Shown one piece after another: positions 7,044-15,339 of a DNA stretch of 64,000 nt. The stretch's first letter is position 1; each line of letters starts with the position of its first letter. Location: NCBI RefSeq assembly GCF_001483745.1, contig NZ_LQBL01000031.1, positions 1 to 64,000 on the forward strand, given 5' to 3'. Made by a program: the position numbers and the translations under genes. The notes beneath the pieces were generated by a model. That model was not told the DNA's origin, ran no database searches, and saw only the letters and a program-made list of their open reading frames with translations. The DNA comes from Serinicoccus chungangensis (GTDB lineage: Bacteria > Actinomycetota > Actinomycetes > Actinomycetales > Dermatophilaceae).

Positions 7044-8003
7044 TCAGGACAGCCGTACATCGCCGGCGAGGGCGCAGCCCGGGGTGCAGCCGTGCGGGCG
7101 TCCGGGCCACCCGTGCCGGATCTGCACCAGAGCCACCTCGACGGCCAGCTCGCAGGGCCGCAGGACGACGTCGCTCCAGCCGGCCCGGAGCATGGCCCGG
7201 CCCGCCACCAGGCCGCTGCGGTCCCGTGCCCGGTCGAGGTGCACGCGGTCGTCGTGGAACAGCGCCCCGTCGATCTCGACCCCGACACCCCGCTCCGGGT
7301 CGAGGAGGTCGAGGTACTGCAGCCCCTGCGTCGGGGTGGCCCCTCGGATGCCGACCAGCTCACCCGACGGGGCCACTGCCACCTGCGGGGTCATGGTGGG
7401 GAGGCCGTGGGCCCGCTCGACGTCACGGACGTAGCGCCACTCGGCCACGCTGCCCAGGCCCAGCTCGGCCGCCTCCAGCACGTCGTCGAGCTCGGCCCGC
7501 CGGCGGTGGCGCGGGTGGTGGGCCAGCTCGGCCCGCAGCGCTGCCGGGCTGGAGCGGCCCGGCCGGCACGCCCGCAGCAGCAGGGCCACCATCTCGTCGT
7601 CGTCGGTCCGGGGCAGGGCCAGGACGTCGAGGACGCTCTGGTGCAGCCCGGTCACGGGGATACCGGAGCGGACAGCCCGGGTCAGCCGCCGTCGACGACG
7701 CACCCGGACACCGCGCAGGTCCGCGCGCAGCGTGCGGGCGGCCGGGATCGCGACGGTGACGACCGGGGGCCGGCGGTCGGTGAGGCCCCACAGGGGCAGG
7801 GCGCATCCCTCGCTCGCGACCGCTCCCGCACCGGCGGCCAGCACCGCCGCGGCGACGCGCTCCTCCCAGGAGACCGGCCCGGAATGGGTGAGGTAGACCC
7901 CGCGGTGCATCAGCTGCCACTGCCCGCGGCCGAGCAGGCCGCGGACCTGCTTGGCCGACCACCCGTCGGCCAGCGCCTGCGTCCTCGTCACGACCCCCTG
8001 CAC
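7044..8003 (-). CDS. DUF559/AbiEi-like protein (predicted Vsr-type nuclease fold)
   Basis: A 319-residue protein of the actinobacterial group that joins an AbiEi-antitoxin-like N-terminal winged helix (VVTRTQALADGWSAKQVRGLL, then QLMHRGVYLT) to a C-terminal domain resembling DUF559/very-short-patch-repair nucleases. The C-terminal part has GVGVEIDGALFHDD, a plausible PD-(D/E)xK-like acidic core, followed by RAMLRAGWSDVVLRPCE. Function is unproven; these proteins are common and often annotated hypothetical. I start it at the GTG 8001-8003. An upstream in-frame ATG at 8091-8093 lies within the palindromic repeat at 8065-8103 and is unlikely to be the true start. It is bracketed by repeats on both sides. 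Confidence 0.7.
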   Translation of the reverse strand: MQGVVTRTQALADGWSAKQVRGLLGRGQWQLMHRGVYLTHSGPVSWEERVAAAVLAAGAGAVASEGCALPLWGLTDRRPPVVTVAIPAARTLRADLRGVRVRRRRRLTRAVRSGIPVTGLHQSVLDVLALPRTDDDEMVALLLRACRPGRSSPAALRAELAHHPRHRRRAELDDVLEAAELGLGSVAEWRYVRDVERAHGLPTMTPQVAVAPSGELVGIRGATPTQGLQYLDLLDPERGVGVEIDGALFHDDRVHLDRARDRSGLVAGRAMLRAGWSDVVLRPCELAVEVALVQIRHGWPGRPHGCTPGCALAGDVRLS

Positions 8004-8064
8004 GGGACCAGCCTGGCAGCGCGACCACGCCGCCGGGCCCCGTCGTCCACAGGCCCCTCCCACC

Positions 8065-8103
8065 GTGCGCGGTCGTGGCCCCCAGAGGGCCACGCGTGCG
8101 CAC
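8065..8103. repeat. 39-bp imperfect palindrome, copy B1
   Basis: The element reads GTGCGCGGTCGTGGCCC, CCAGA, GGGCCACGCGTGCGCAC. Its two 17-base arms pair almost completely around a 5-base loop and would form a strong hairpin or cruciform. It differs from the copy at 8148-8186 by one base. It lies about 60 bases upstream of the DUF559-like gene. Confidence 0.85.
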
Positions 8104-8147
8104 GGTCACGGCCCCGAGGTGGCCTCGAGCCCGAGCGCGGCCCCACC

Positions 8148-8186
8148 GTGCGCGGTCGTGGCCCCCAGAGGGCCACGAGTGCGCAC
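8148..8186. repeat. 39-bp imperfect palindrome, copy B2
   Basis: It is the same element as 8065-8103 with a single substitution. The arms GTGCGCGGTCGTGGCCC and GGGCCACGAGTGCGCAC pair with one mismatch and one G-T. It ends two bases before the stop codon of the purine permease (minus strand), so it may also serve as that gene's terminator hairpin, although no T-run follows. The DNA between B1 and B2 is a more diverged, repeat-like GC-rich sequence. Confidence 0.85.
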
Positions 8187-8188
8187 GG

Positions 8189-9652
8189 TCAGACGCCGAG
8201 CAGGCCCCGGATCGGGTCGATGCCGAAGTAGACGATGAAGAGCACGGCCACGAGCCACATGAGCGGGTGGACCTGCCGGGCCTTGCCGCGCACCACCTTG
8301 AGCAGGACCCACGTGACGAAGCCGGCGCCGATGCCCGCGGTGATGGAGTAGGTGAAGGGCATGAACACGATGGTGAGGAAGGCCGGGAAGGCGATCTCCA
8401 GATCGTCCCAGTCGATGCCGACGACCTGCTGCATCATGAGGAAGCCGACGACGACCAGCGCGGGCGTCGCCGCCTCGTGCGGCACGATCGCGACCAGCGG
8501 CGACAGGAAGGTCGTCAGCAGGAAGAGCACGCCAGTGACCACGGAGGCCAGCCCGGTCCGCGCGCCCTCGCCGACCCCCGAGGCGCTCTCGATGTATGAC
8601 GTGTTGCTGCTCACCCCGCCGGCGCCACCGGCGATGGCGCCGATCGAGTCGACGACGAGGATCTGGCGGGTCCGGGGCGGGTTGCCCTCCTCGTCCAGCA
8701 GCCCGGCCTCCGCGCCCACCGCGACCATCGTGCCCATGGTGTCGAAGAAGTCGGCCAGCATGAGGGTGAAGACGAGCAGGAACAGCGCGGTGACGCCGAT
8801 GGCCTCGACCGAGCCGAGCAGGCTGAACTGCCCCAGCAGCGAGAAGTCCGGAGCGGCGACGACGCTGTCCGGCAGGGCCGGCACCCCCAGCCCCCACCCG
8901 GTGGGGTTGCTGCCGTCGGGGGTCTGCGGCCCGATCTCGAAGACCGCCTCCACGAGGATGGCCAGCAGGGTCCCGCCGACGATGCCGTAGAGGATCGCCC
9001 CCTGCACCCGCAGCGCCATGAGGGCGGCGATCGCGAAGAGCCCGACGAGGAAGACGACCGTGGGCCAACCGGCCAGGAAGCCTCCGACACCGAGCTCGAC
9101 CGGCACCGGCCCGCTGGCCGGCCGGCGCACGATCCCGGCGTCGACCAGGCCGATGATGGTGATGAACAGCCCGATGCCGACGCTGATGGCCGTCTTGAGC
9201 TGGGTCGGCACGGCCCGGAAGACCGCCTCCCGGAAGCCGGTGAGCACGAGGACGAGGATGATGATGCCCTCCAGCACCACCAACCCCATGGCGTCGGCCC
9301 AGGTCATCCCGTCCAGGCTGGCGATGCCGTAGGCGACGAAGGCGTTCAGGCCCAGCCCGGTCGCGAGCGCCAGCGGGTAGTTCGCCACGACCCCCATGAG
9401 CACGGAGAGCACCCCCGCGACGAGCGCGGTGCAGGCGGCGATGACGGCCAGGTCGCCGCCCGCGAGCAGCTCGCCCGTGCCGTCCGGCACGGTGCCGATG
9501 ATGAGCGGGTTGAGCACCACGATGTAGGCCATCGTGAAGAAGGTGGCGAGCCCGCCCCGGAGCTCTCGCGCGAGCGTGGACCCGCGCTGCGAGATCTGGA
9601 AGAAGCCGTCGAGAGAACCCGTGGAGCGCGTGTCCGGCGCGGTGGTCGACAT
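8189..9652 (-). CDS. NCS2-family purine permease (AzgA/PbuG-like)
   Basis: A 487-residue membrane permease of the guanine/hypoxanthine/adenine branch of the nucleobase-cation symporter 2 (AzgA-like) family. Diagnostic blocks include FFTMAYIVVLNPLIIGT near the N-terminus, TGLGLNAFVAYG, GIGLFITIIGL, DFFDTMGTMVAVGAEAG and SNTSYIESASGVGEGARTGL. About twelve to fourteen hydrophobic segments are visible. It should import purine bases by proton symport; which base is preferred cannot be judged. The ATG at 9650-9652 is 18 bases from the divergent DUF2530 gene, so both promoters must share or overlap that small region. It is followed on its 3' side by palindrome B2. Confidence 0.9.
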   Translation of the reverse strand: MSTTAPDTRSTGSLDGFFQISQRGSTLARELRGGLATFFTMAYIVVLNPLIIGTVPDGTGELLAGGDLAVIAACTALVAGVLSVLMGVVANYPLALATGLGLNAFVAYGIASLDGMTWADAMGLVVLEGIIILVLVLTGFREAVFRAVPTQLKTAISVGIGLFITIIGLVDAGIVRRPASGPVPVELGVGGFLAGWPTVVFLVGLFAIAALMALRVQGAILYGIVGGTLLAILVEAVFEIGPQTPDGSNPTGWGLGVPALPDSVVAAPDFSLLGQFSLLGSVEAIGVTALFLLVFTLMLADFFDTMGTMVAVGAEAGLLDEEGNPPRTRQILVVDSIGAIAGGAGGVSSNTSYIESASGVGEGARTGLASVVTGVLFLLTTFLSPLVAIVPHEAATPALVVVGFLMMQQVVGIDWDDLEIAFPAFLTIVFMPFTYSITAGIGAGFVTWVLLKVVRGKARQVHPLMWLVAVLFIVYFGIDPIRGLLGV

Positions 9653-9670
9653 GCGCGTTAGCGTAGTCGG

Positions 9671-9952
9671 GTGAGCACCGGTCCCCAGCACGCCGACGAC
9701 GACCCCGGCGCGGCCGGCCGCGGCGGCAGCCTCGCCCCCCTGCACCCGCCGGAGGTGCCGCTGCGCACGATCACGCTGGTCCGCTGGGGGATCCTCGCCT
9801 GGGGCGTCGTGCTGCTCGTGCTGCTGGTCGTGCCGACCCTGCGCAGCGGCGAGCGCGACTGGTGGGTGTGGGTGCCCGTCGCCGGGATCGTCGGTGGGCT
9901 GCTGGGGTATGCCTACCTGCGCCGCGGCAAGGGCAACGCCGCCGAGGCGTGA
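9671..9952 (+). CDS. DUF2530 small membrane protein
   Basis: A 93-residue protein with a short acidic/glycine-rich N-terminus, PPEVPLRTITLVRWG, and two hydrophobic helices (about 37-54 and 65-82) ending in a basic YLRRGKGN tail. This matches the actinobacterial DUF2530 family, whose function is not known. It starts with GTG at 9671 and is transcribed divergently from the purine permease. Its stop lies one base before the end of the convergent DUF3027 gene, so no space is left for a separate terminator. Confidence 0.75.
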   Translation: MSTGPQHADDDPGAAGRGGSLAPLHPPEVPLRTITLVRWGILAWGVVLLVLLVVPTLRSGERDWWVWVPVAGIVGGLLGYAYLRRGKGNAAEA

Positions 9953-9953
9953 C

Positions 9954-10709
9954 TCAGCGCTCGGTGAAGACGATCTCGGTCTCGTCGTCGAGCACCGGGG
10001 GGTCGATCTTCTCGCTGGGCCGCTGCTCGACGTCGACCTCGCTGTGCGCCCCGCAGCCGAAGTCGAGGGCCACGACGGCACCGTCGGCCGGCGACCACTC
10101 GTTGGCGCACACGCCGAAGACCGAGCGCAGCGCGCCGGACATGGGGACGAAGTAGCCGCAGGTGCGGCAGGGGGCCGGCGCCTTGCGGGCGGCCTCGCTG
10201 CCCGGGCCGCGCTCCCCGTCGTGCCAGCGGGTCGCGGCCGCCTCGCGACCCTCCGGGGACAGGACGCGCGGACGACCGAGGCCGAGCTCCCACAGGGCGA
10301 CGGCGTCGACGTCGTCCTCGCCGGTGGCCTCGAAGCCGGCCTCCAGCCGCGGGTCGTCCTCGACGTAGGCCGTGCGGTCCCCTGGGCCGATGTCACCGGG
10401 CGCGAGACGCTCGGCATACGGCACCCACTCGGGCGCGAGCAGGGCGCCCTCGCCGGGCAGCAGGTGGACCTCGCTGACGGTGGCCTTCCGGGCCCGGGGG
10501 ACCCGCGACAGGGTGACCGCCCAGCGCCAGCCCGGGTAGGCGGACGCGGAGCAGGCGAAGTAGTGCGTGGCCAGCCGCTCGGCCTCCAGCACCACCTCGA
10601 GGTGCTCCCCGACGGTTCCGGGCTCGGCGATCTCGAGCGCGGCGGCGCGGGCGACCTCGACCGCCCCGGTCAGGACGGCGTCGCTCTTGGGGATCCTGGC
10701 GGTCGGCAT
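9954..10709 (-). CDS. DUF3027 family protein
   Basis: A 251-residue cytoplasmic protein of the actinobacterial DUF3027 family, function unknown. Visible features are a helical N-terminus (VLTGAVEVARAAALEIA), HYFACSASAYPGWRWAVTLSR, a GDRTAYVEDDPRLEAGFE acidic segment, and a C-terminal metal-binding-like section with CRTCGYF, GVCANEW and DFGCGAHSEVD. These cysteines could hold a zinc ion. It follows the cold-shock gene by five bases on the same strand, an association often seen in actinobacteria, so a role in nucleic-acid or stress physiology is possible but unproven. Confidence 0.82.
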   Translation of the reverse strand: MPTARIPKSDAVLTGAVEVARAAALEIAEPGTVGEHLEVVLEAERLATHYFACSASAYPGWRWAVTLSRVPRARKATVSEVHLLPGEGALLAPEWVPYAERLAPGDIGPGDRTAYVEDDPRLEAGFEATGEDDVDAVALWELGLGRPRVLSPEGREAAATRWHDGERGPGSEAARKAPAPCRTCGYFVPMSGALRSVFGVCANEWSPADGAVVALDFGCGAHSEVDVEQRPSEKIDPPVLDDETEIVFTER

Positions 10710-10714
10710 CCGGT

Positions 10715-11116
10715 CTACTTCCCCGCCTCGAACTGGTCGGCGACCGCGCGCAGCGCCTTCGCCATGGCCGTGCCGTGCGGTCGGTCGGGGTAGTGCCCCC
10801 GACGCAGCGAGGTGGAGGCCTGGTCCAGCAGGGTGATGAGGTCCTCGACGACGACCACCATCTCCTCGGCCGGCTTGCGGTCCCGCATCGACAGGCCCCG
10901 GGACACCGAGGGCGCCGGGTCCATGATCCGCACGTGCAGCGCCTGGTCGCCACGCTTGCCCGCGACGATGTCGAACTCGACCCTGCTGCCGCGCTCCAGT
11001 GACCCGACGCCGTCGGGCAGCGCGGAGCGGGGGACGTAGACGTCGTTGCCCTCGTCGCTGGACAGGAAGCCGAAGCCCTTGTCCTCGTCGAAGAACCTGA
11101 CCTTGCCGGTAGGCAC
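10715..11116 (-). CDS. Cold-shock domain protein with C-terminal extension
   Basis: A 133-residue RNA-binding protein. Residues 1-65 form a cold-shock OB-fold with RNP1 (KGFGFL) and RNP2 (DVYVP) after PTGKVRFFDED. The remaining half is a helical extension (KPAEEMVVVVEDLITLLDQAS, then AMAKALRAVADQFEAGK) typical of long actinobacterial cold-shock proteins rather than the 67-residue CspA type. GTG at 11114-11116 is chosen because the protein then begins with the canonical TGKVRFF and a GAGGTG ribosome site precedes it; a longer frame to 11332 includes an apparent terminator and is rejected. It is likely co-transcribed with DUF3027. Confidence 0.88.
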   Translation of the reverse strand: MPTGKVRFFDEDKGFGFLSSDEGNDVYVPRSALPDGVGSLERGSRVEFDIVAGKRGDQALHVRIMDPAPSVSRGLSMRDRKPAEEMVVVVEDLITLLDQASTSLRRGHYPDRPHGTAMAKALRAVADQFEAGK

Positions 11117-11209
11117 GGAGCACCTCACGAAGGGTGTGGGGGATGGAACGGGTTCCTCCGAGGGTATCCCGCGTGAGGGCGCGGGTCGAATGGCTTCCCC
11201 CGGGGCAGA

Positions 11210-11249
11210 CCTCACCCCCGGTACCGGATGGGCGGCACCGGGGGTGAGG
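11210..11249 (-). terminator. Intrinsic-type hairpin after the ammonium transporter gene
   Basis: CCTCACCCCCGGTACC (11210-11225) and GGCACCGGGGGTGAGG (11234-11249) form a 16-base-pair stem with one mismatch and an 8-base loop, 24 bases downstream of the amt stop on the minus strand. There is no strong T-run, as is usual for such GC-rich genomes. Confidence 0.65.
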
Positions 11250-11273
11250 CGACTCGCGTGTCGCCCCGAGCGA

Positions 11274-12539
11274 CTAGACGCGGGCCTCCTCAGCGATGGG
11301 GTCGTAGGAGGCATCCCCCTCACTGAAGGCATAGGCGGACTCGCTGTGCTCGGACAGGTCGATGCCGCGCTCCTCGTCCTCCGGGCTGACCCGGAAGCCG
11401 ATGGTCTTGGCGATGGCGACGGCGATGATCGTCGTCATGATGCCGGTGTAGAGCAGCGTGAAGACGGTGGCCACGACCTGGGCGACCATCTGGTCCATGC
11501 CGCCGCCGTAGAACAGGCCGCCGCCCTCGCCGTCGACCGGCAGGGCGACGAAACCGATCATGACGGTGCCGATGATGCCGGCGACGAGGTGGACGCCGAC
11601 CACGTCGAGCGCGTCGTCGTAGCCGAACTTGTACTTCAGGCCGACGGCGAGCGCCGAGCCGATGCCGGCGACCACGCCGAGGAGCAGGGCGCCCAGCGGG
11701 GAGACGCTGGCGCAGGCCGGGGTGATGGCGACCAGACCGGCGACGACGCCCGAGGCCGCACCGATCGAGGTGGCGTGGCCGTCGCGGACCTTCTCGGTGA
11801 CCAGCCAGGCGAGCATCGCCGCGGCCGGGGCGGCCAGGGTGTTGACCCAGATGAGGCCGGCCTCCTCGGCGGAGCCCGCGGCACCGCCGTTGAAGCCGAA
11901 CCAGCCGAACCACAGCAGGGCGGTGCCGATCATGACCAAGGGGATGTTGTGCGGCTTGTGGAAGCCCTTGGCGAAGCCGGCGCGCGAGCCGATGACGTAG
12001 ACGAGGACGAGCGCGGCCAGCCCGGCGTTGATGTGGACGACCAGGCCGCCGGCGAAGTCGATGGCCTCGCCGAAGGTGCTGCCGATCCAGCCGTCGGCCG
12101 AGAGCAGGCCGCCGCCCCAGACCATGAAGGCCAGGGGGCAGTAGACGAGGGTGACCCAGACGGGCACGAAGACCGTCCAGGACGCGAAGCGGGTGCGGTC
12201 GGCGATGGCGCCGGAGATGAGGGCGACCGTGATGATCGCGAAGGTCGCGCCGAAGCCGATGCCGATGAGGTCTGCGGTGCCGACCGCCCCGGTCAGGCCG
12301 AAGTCACCGGCCGGGTTGCCGACGATGCCCCCGAGCAGCGGCGGGGCCGAGCTCATGCCGTAGCCCCACAGGACCCAGGTGACGCCGACCAGACCGATGG
12401 AGATGAAGGACATCATCACCATGTTGAGCGCGGCCTTGGCCCGGGCCATGCCGCCGTAGAAGAACGCGAGACCGGGGGTCATGAGCAGCACGAGCGCCGC
12501 GGACACCATGACCCAGACATCGCTTGTCGAGAGTTCCAT
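11274..12539 (-). CDS. amt: Ammonium transporter (Amt/AmtB)
   Basis: A 421-residue ammonium channel/transporter of the inner membrane with eleven hydrophobic helices. The signature TPGLAFFYGGMARAKAALNMVMMSF near the N-terminus and the DFAGGLVVHINAGLAALVL block containing the conserved pore histidine are present, as is GVHLVAGIIGTVMIGF. The cytoplasmic tail (PEDEERGIDLSEHSESAYAFSEGD) resembles actinobacterial Amt tails. No glnK or glnD follows, unlike many amt operons. A possible GlnR half-site pair lies upstream and a hairpin terminator downstream, so it is probably a single-gene, nitrogen-regulated unit. Confidence 0.95.
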   Translation of the reverse strand: MELSTSDVWVMVSAALVLLMTPGLAFFYGGMARAKAALNMVMMSFISIGLVGVTWVLWGYGMSSAPPLLGGIVGNPAGDFGLTGAVGTADLIGIGFGATFAIITVALISGAIADRTRFASWTVFVPVWVTLVYCPLAFMVWGGGLLSADGWIGSTFGEAIDFAGGLVVHINAGLAALVLVYVIGSRAGFAKGFHKPHNIPLVMIGTALLWFGWFGFNGGAAGSAEEAGLIWVNTLAAPAAAMLAWLVTEKVRDGHATSIGAASGVVAGLVAITPACASVSPLGALLLGVVAGIGSALAVGLKYKFGYDDALDVVGVHLVAGIIGTVMIGFVALPVDGEGGGLFYGGGMDQMVAQVVATVFTLLYTGIMTTIIAVAIAKTIGFRVSPEDEERGIDLSEHSESAYAFSEGDASYDPIAEEARV

Positions 12540-12663
12540 CGTTGTGCCTCCAGTGAGTGGTGCGGACGAGCGGCCTCCCAGGGGTCACGTCGTCGGGGTG
12601 GGAGGTCACGTCGCTGTGGGCACCAGTCAAGACCGGCCATGTTTCAGGACGAGGCGCATCCAC

Positions 12664-12699
12664 GTAACAAGTGTGTTGCCGATGTTTCCGTCGCGTAAA
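12664..12699 (-). promoter_or_regulatory. Possible GlnR binding site upstream of amt
   Basis: On the minus strand TTTAC (12699-12695), six bases, then GAAAC (12688-12684) matches the GTnAC-N6-GAAAC arrangement of actinobacterial GlnR boxes. A weaker second pair (AACAC, TACGT) follows at the expected spacing. The stretch is AT-rich for this DNA and lies about 145 bases before the amt start. GlnR control of amt is established in streptomycetes and mycobacteria; here it is only a pattern match. Confidence 0.45.
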
Positions 12700-12729
12700 T
12701 CTTTGGCCGGTGCGGCTGTCGACCGGCTC

Positions 12730-13740
12730 TCAGCTGGCCGGGAGGAGGGCGTGCGCGCGGGCCAGCCGCGCGCGCCACCAGGACTCGCGCCCCGCGTCCC
12801 CCCGGTATGCCGTGAGCGCGCCCGGGTCGACCGCGGCACGCGCCGCGTCGGCACGGGCGAGGGTGAGACCGCCCCCCACCGGCACGAGCGGGTCGGCGAC
12901 GACGTCGGCGGCGAGCAGGGCGCCGGTCCCCAGGCCGCAGTCGTGCTCCAGGACCGGCAGCGCCGCGGCGAGCCGCACCCCCAGGGCCAGCCCGACCGAG
13001 GTGTCCAGGGCGGAGGAGACCACGGCGGGGAGCCCGGCCTGCTCGATGATCTCCAGCGCCCGTGCGACGCCGCCCAGCGGCGCCGCCTTGACCACCACCA
13101 GGTCGGCCGCCCCCCGCCGGGCGACCTCCAGCGGGTCCTCGGCGCGGCGCACCGACTCGTCGGCGGCGACGGGGACGTCGACCCCGGCCCGCGCCAGCGC
13201 CAGCCGGAGGGCGGCCAGGTCGGCGACCGTGGCGCAGGGCTGCTCGGCATACTCCAGCCCGAGCGGCGCGAGCGCGGTGAGCGCCCGGACGGCGTCGTCG
13301 ACGGACCAGGCGCCGTTCGCGTCCACGCGGACCCGGGCCGCCGGGCCGAGGACGCGCCGCACCTCGCGGACCCGGGCGAGGTCGTCGGCGAGCGACTGGC
13401 CAGTCTCGGCCACCTTGACCTTGGCGGTCCGGCGCACGTCGTACCGGGCGAGCACCTGCTCGACGTCATGGGCGGGCACCGCCGGCACCGTCGCGTTGAC
13501 CCCCACCGCGTCGCGCACCGGGGCCGGCAGCCCGCCCCACCCGGCCTCGACCGCGGCCGCGAGCCAGCGCGCGGCGTCCGCGTCGGCGTACTCGGTGAAC
13601 GGTGCCCACTCGGCCCACCCGTACGGCCCGCGCAGCAGCACCGCCTCCCGCTCGGTCACCCCGCGGAAGCGCACCCGCAGCGGCAGGGTCACCACGTGCG
13701 CGGCGGCCAGCAGCTCGTCCAGGTCAGGCGTCGGGGGCAC
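12730..13740 (-). CDS. menC: o-Succinylbenzoate synthase
   Basis: A 336-residue enolase-superfamily enzyme that dehydrates SHCHC to o-succinylbenzoate in menaquinone synthesis. Active-site landmarks are visible: the KxK motif in AKVKVAE, the metal ligands in RVDANGAWS, EYAEQPC and VAADES, and the second catalytic lysine in VVVKAAPLGG. I start it at GTG 13738-13740 (PPTPDLDELLAAAHVV), which matches the length of actinobacterial MenC; a longer frame to 13848 would run into the divergent gene's upstream region. It faces away from menB/menE/menA, with a VOC gene between, so the pathway genes here belong to two transcription units. Confidence 0.9.
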   Translation of the reverse strand: MPPTPDLDELLAAAHVVTLPLRVRFRGVTEREAVLLRGPYGWAEWAPFTEYADADAARWLAAAVEAGWGGLPAPVRDAVGVNATVPAVPAHDVEQVLARYDVRRTAKVKVAETGQSLADDLARVREVRRVLGPAARVRVDANGAWSVDDAVRALTALAPLGLEYAEQPCATVADLAALRLALARAGVDVPVAADESVRRAEDPLEVARRGAADLVVVKAAPLGGVARALEIIEQAGLPAVVSSALDTSVGLALGVRLAAALPVLEHDCGLGTGALLAADVVADPLVPVGGGLTLARADAARAAVDPGALTAYRGDAGRESWWRARLARAHALLPAS

Positions 13741-13841
13741 GCCCCCAGGGTAGGCGTGCGCGCCGGCCGGGCTCACGGACAGCGGCTGACCGGGTGGCCG
13801 GGCACACTGAGGTCCTCGACCGAGGTCGGAGAGGACACCCC

Positions 13842-14252
13842 ATGGCACTGAAGTGGTACACCGTCGTCGTCGACTGCGCGGACCCCCAGGCGCAGGCGCG
13901 CTGGTGGGCGGAGGCCCTGGACTGGCTCGTGGTCTACGACACCCCCGACGAGGCGGTGGCGGTCCCGCGCCAGGCCATGGAGGCCCCGCAGCACGAGCCC
14001 GACCTCGACGCGTGGATGCGGCGCGGGCAGGGCCTGGTCTTCGTCCCGGTGCCGGAGGGCAAGGAGGTCAAGAACCGGCTGCACCTCGACCTCGCCCCGC
14101 ACGTCAGCCAGGACCGTGACGCCGAGATCCAGCGGCTGCTCGACCTGGGCGCGACCCGCGTGGACGTGGGTCAGACCGAGGAGGCCGGCTTCACCGTGCT
14201 GGCCGACCCGGAGGGCAACGAGTTCTGCGTGCTGTCGACCCGCGACGGCTGA
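13842..14252 (+). CDS. VOC/glyoxalase-like protein
   Basis: A 136-residue protein of the vicinal-oxygen-chelate superfamily (glyoxalase_6 type). It opens with LKWYTVVVDCADPQAQARWWAEALDW, the typical first beta-alpha module, and ends with GFTVLADPEGNEFCVLS, the characteristic closing strand. Full metal-ligand sets are not obvious, so it may be a binding protein rather than an enzyme. ATG at 13842 begins after a GGAGAGGAC ribosome site. It is 101 bases from the divergent menC start and 41 bases before menB on the same strand. No specific substrate can be proposed. Confidence 0.8.
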   Translation: MALKWYTVVVDCADPQAQARWWAEALDWLVVYDTPDEAVAVPRQAMEAPQHEPDLDAWMRRGQGLVFVPVPEGKEVKNRLHLDLAPHVSQDRDAEIQRLLDLGATRVDVGQTEEAGFTVLADPEGNEFCVLSTRDG

Positions 14253-14293
14253 CCCGCCCGGACCGGCGCCGCCCACCGCCTAGGCTGGCCCGC

Positions 14294-15235
14294 GTGAGCG
14301 ACCAGAGCAGCCAGGCAGGCCACCCCTTCGACCCGGACCAGTGGGAGCCGGTCGCGGGCTTCGACCTCACCGACGTCACCTACCACCGGCACCGCGAGCT
14401 GGGCTGCGTCCGCATCGCCTTCGACCGCCCGGAGGTCCGCAACGCCTTCCGCCCGCACACCGTCGACGAGCTCTACCGCACCCTCGACCACGCCCGGATG
14501 ACCCCGGACGTCGGCGTGGTCCTGCTCACCGGCAACGGGCCCTCGCCCAAGGACGGGGGGTGGGCGTTCTGCTCCGGTGGCGACCAGCGCATCCGCGGTC
14601 GCAGCGGCTACCAGTACTCCTCCTCCCCCGGCGCCGACCCCACCCGCGACGGGGTGGACGAGGCCCGGGTCCGGGCCGAGGGCGGTCGGCTGCACATCCT
14701 CGAGGTCCAGCGGCTCATCCGCACCATGCCCAAGGTCGTCGTGGCGGTGGTCGGCGGGTGGGCGGCCGGGGGCGGGCACAGCCTCCACGTCGTCTGCGAC
14801 CTGACGATCGCCTCCCGGCAGCACGCCCGGTTCAAGCAGACCGACGCCGACGTCGGCAGCTTCGACGCCGGCTACGGGTCGGCATACCTCGCCAAGATGG
14901 TGGGGCAGAAGAACGCGCGCGAGATCTTCTTCCTGGGCCGCGCCTACGACGCCGAGCAGATGCAGCGGATGGGAGCGGTCAACATCGTCGCCGACCACGC
15001 CGAGCTGGAGACCGAGGCGGTGCAGGCGGCCCGCGAGATCCTCGGCAAGAGCCCGACCGCGCAGCGGATGCTCAAGTTCGCGCTCAACCTCACCGACGAC
15101 GGCCTCATGGGCCAGCAGGTGTTCGCCGGCGAGGCGACCCGGCTGGCCTACATGACCGACGAGGCGGTCGAGGGCCGCGACTCCTTCCTGGAGAAGCGTG
15201 AGCCGGACTGGCGCGCCTACCCCTGGTACTTCTGA
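14294..15235 (+). CDS. menB: 1,4-Dihydroxy-2-naphthoyl-CoA synthase
   Basis: A 313-residue crotonase-family enzyme that closes the second ring of menaquinone by converting o-succinylbenzoyl-CoA to DHNA-CoA. The fold markers are RPEVRNAFRPHTVDELYR, the oxyanion segment WAFCSGGDQRIRGRSGYQY, VVAVVGGWAAGGGHSLHVVCDLTIAS, and the MenB-specific SFDAGYGSAYLAKMVGQKNAREIFFLGR block. The C-terminus ends DWRAYPWYF, also typical. The start is GTG at 14294. Together with menE and menA downstream on the same strand and menC on the other strand it covers the middle and late steps; menD, menF, the thioesterase and the final methyltransferase are not in this window. Confidence 0.95.
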   Translation: MSDQSSQAGHPFDPDQWEPVAGFDLTDVTYHRHRELGCVRIAFDRPEVRNAFRPHTVDELYRTLDHARMTPDVGVVLLTGNGPSPKDGGWAFCSGGDQRIRGRSGYQYSSSPGADPTRDGVDEARVRAEGGRLHILEVQRLIRTMPKVVVAVVGGWAAGGGHSLHVVCDLTIASRQHARFKQTDADVGSFDAGYGSAYLAKMVGQKNAREIFFLGRAYDAEQMQRMGAVNIVADHAELETEAVQAAREILGKSPTAQRMLKFALNLTDDGLMGQQVFAGEATRLAYMTDEAVEGRDSFLEKREPDWRAYPWYF

Positions 15236-15339
15236 GCCGTCCGCGTCCGTGACGGCGGCGCTCGCGCCCGGCCGCCGACGCCGCACCGTGAGAGGATGAC
15301 GGGGCCGATCACGGCCGCGACCAGGGAGGACCTTCCGCG

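Noticed and set aside
11114-11332. N-terminal extension of the cold-shock protein
   Set aside because: The extension would cross the amt terminator hairpin and lacks any family similarity; the GTG at 11114-11116 gives the canonical start.
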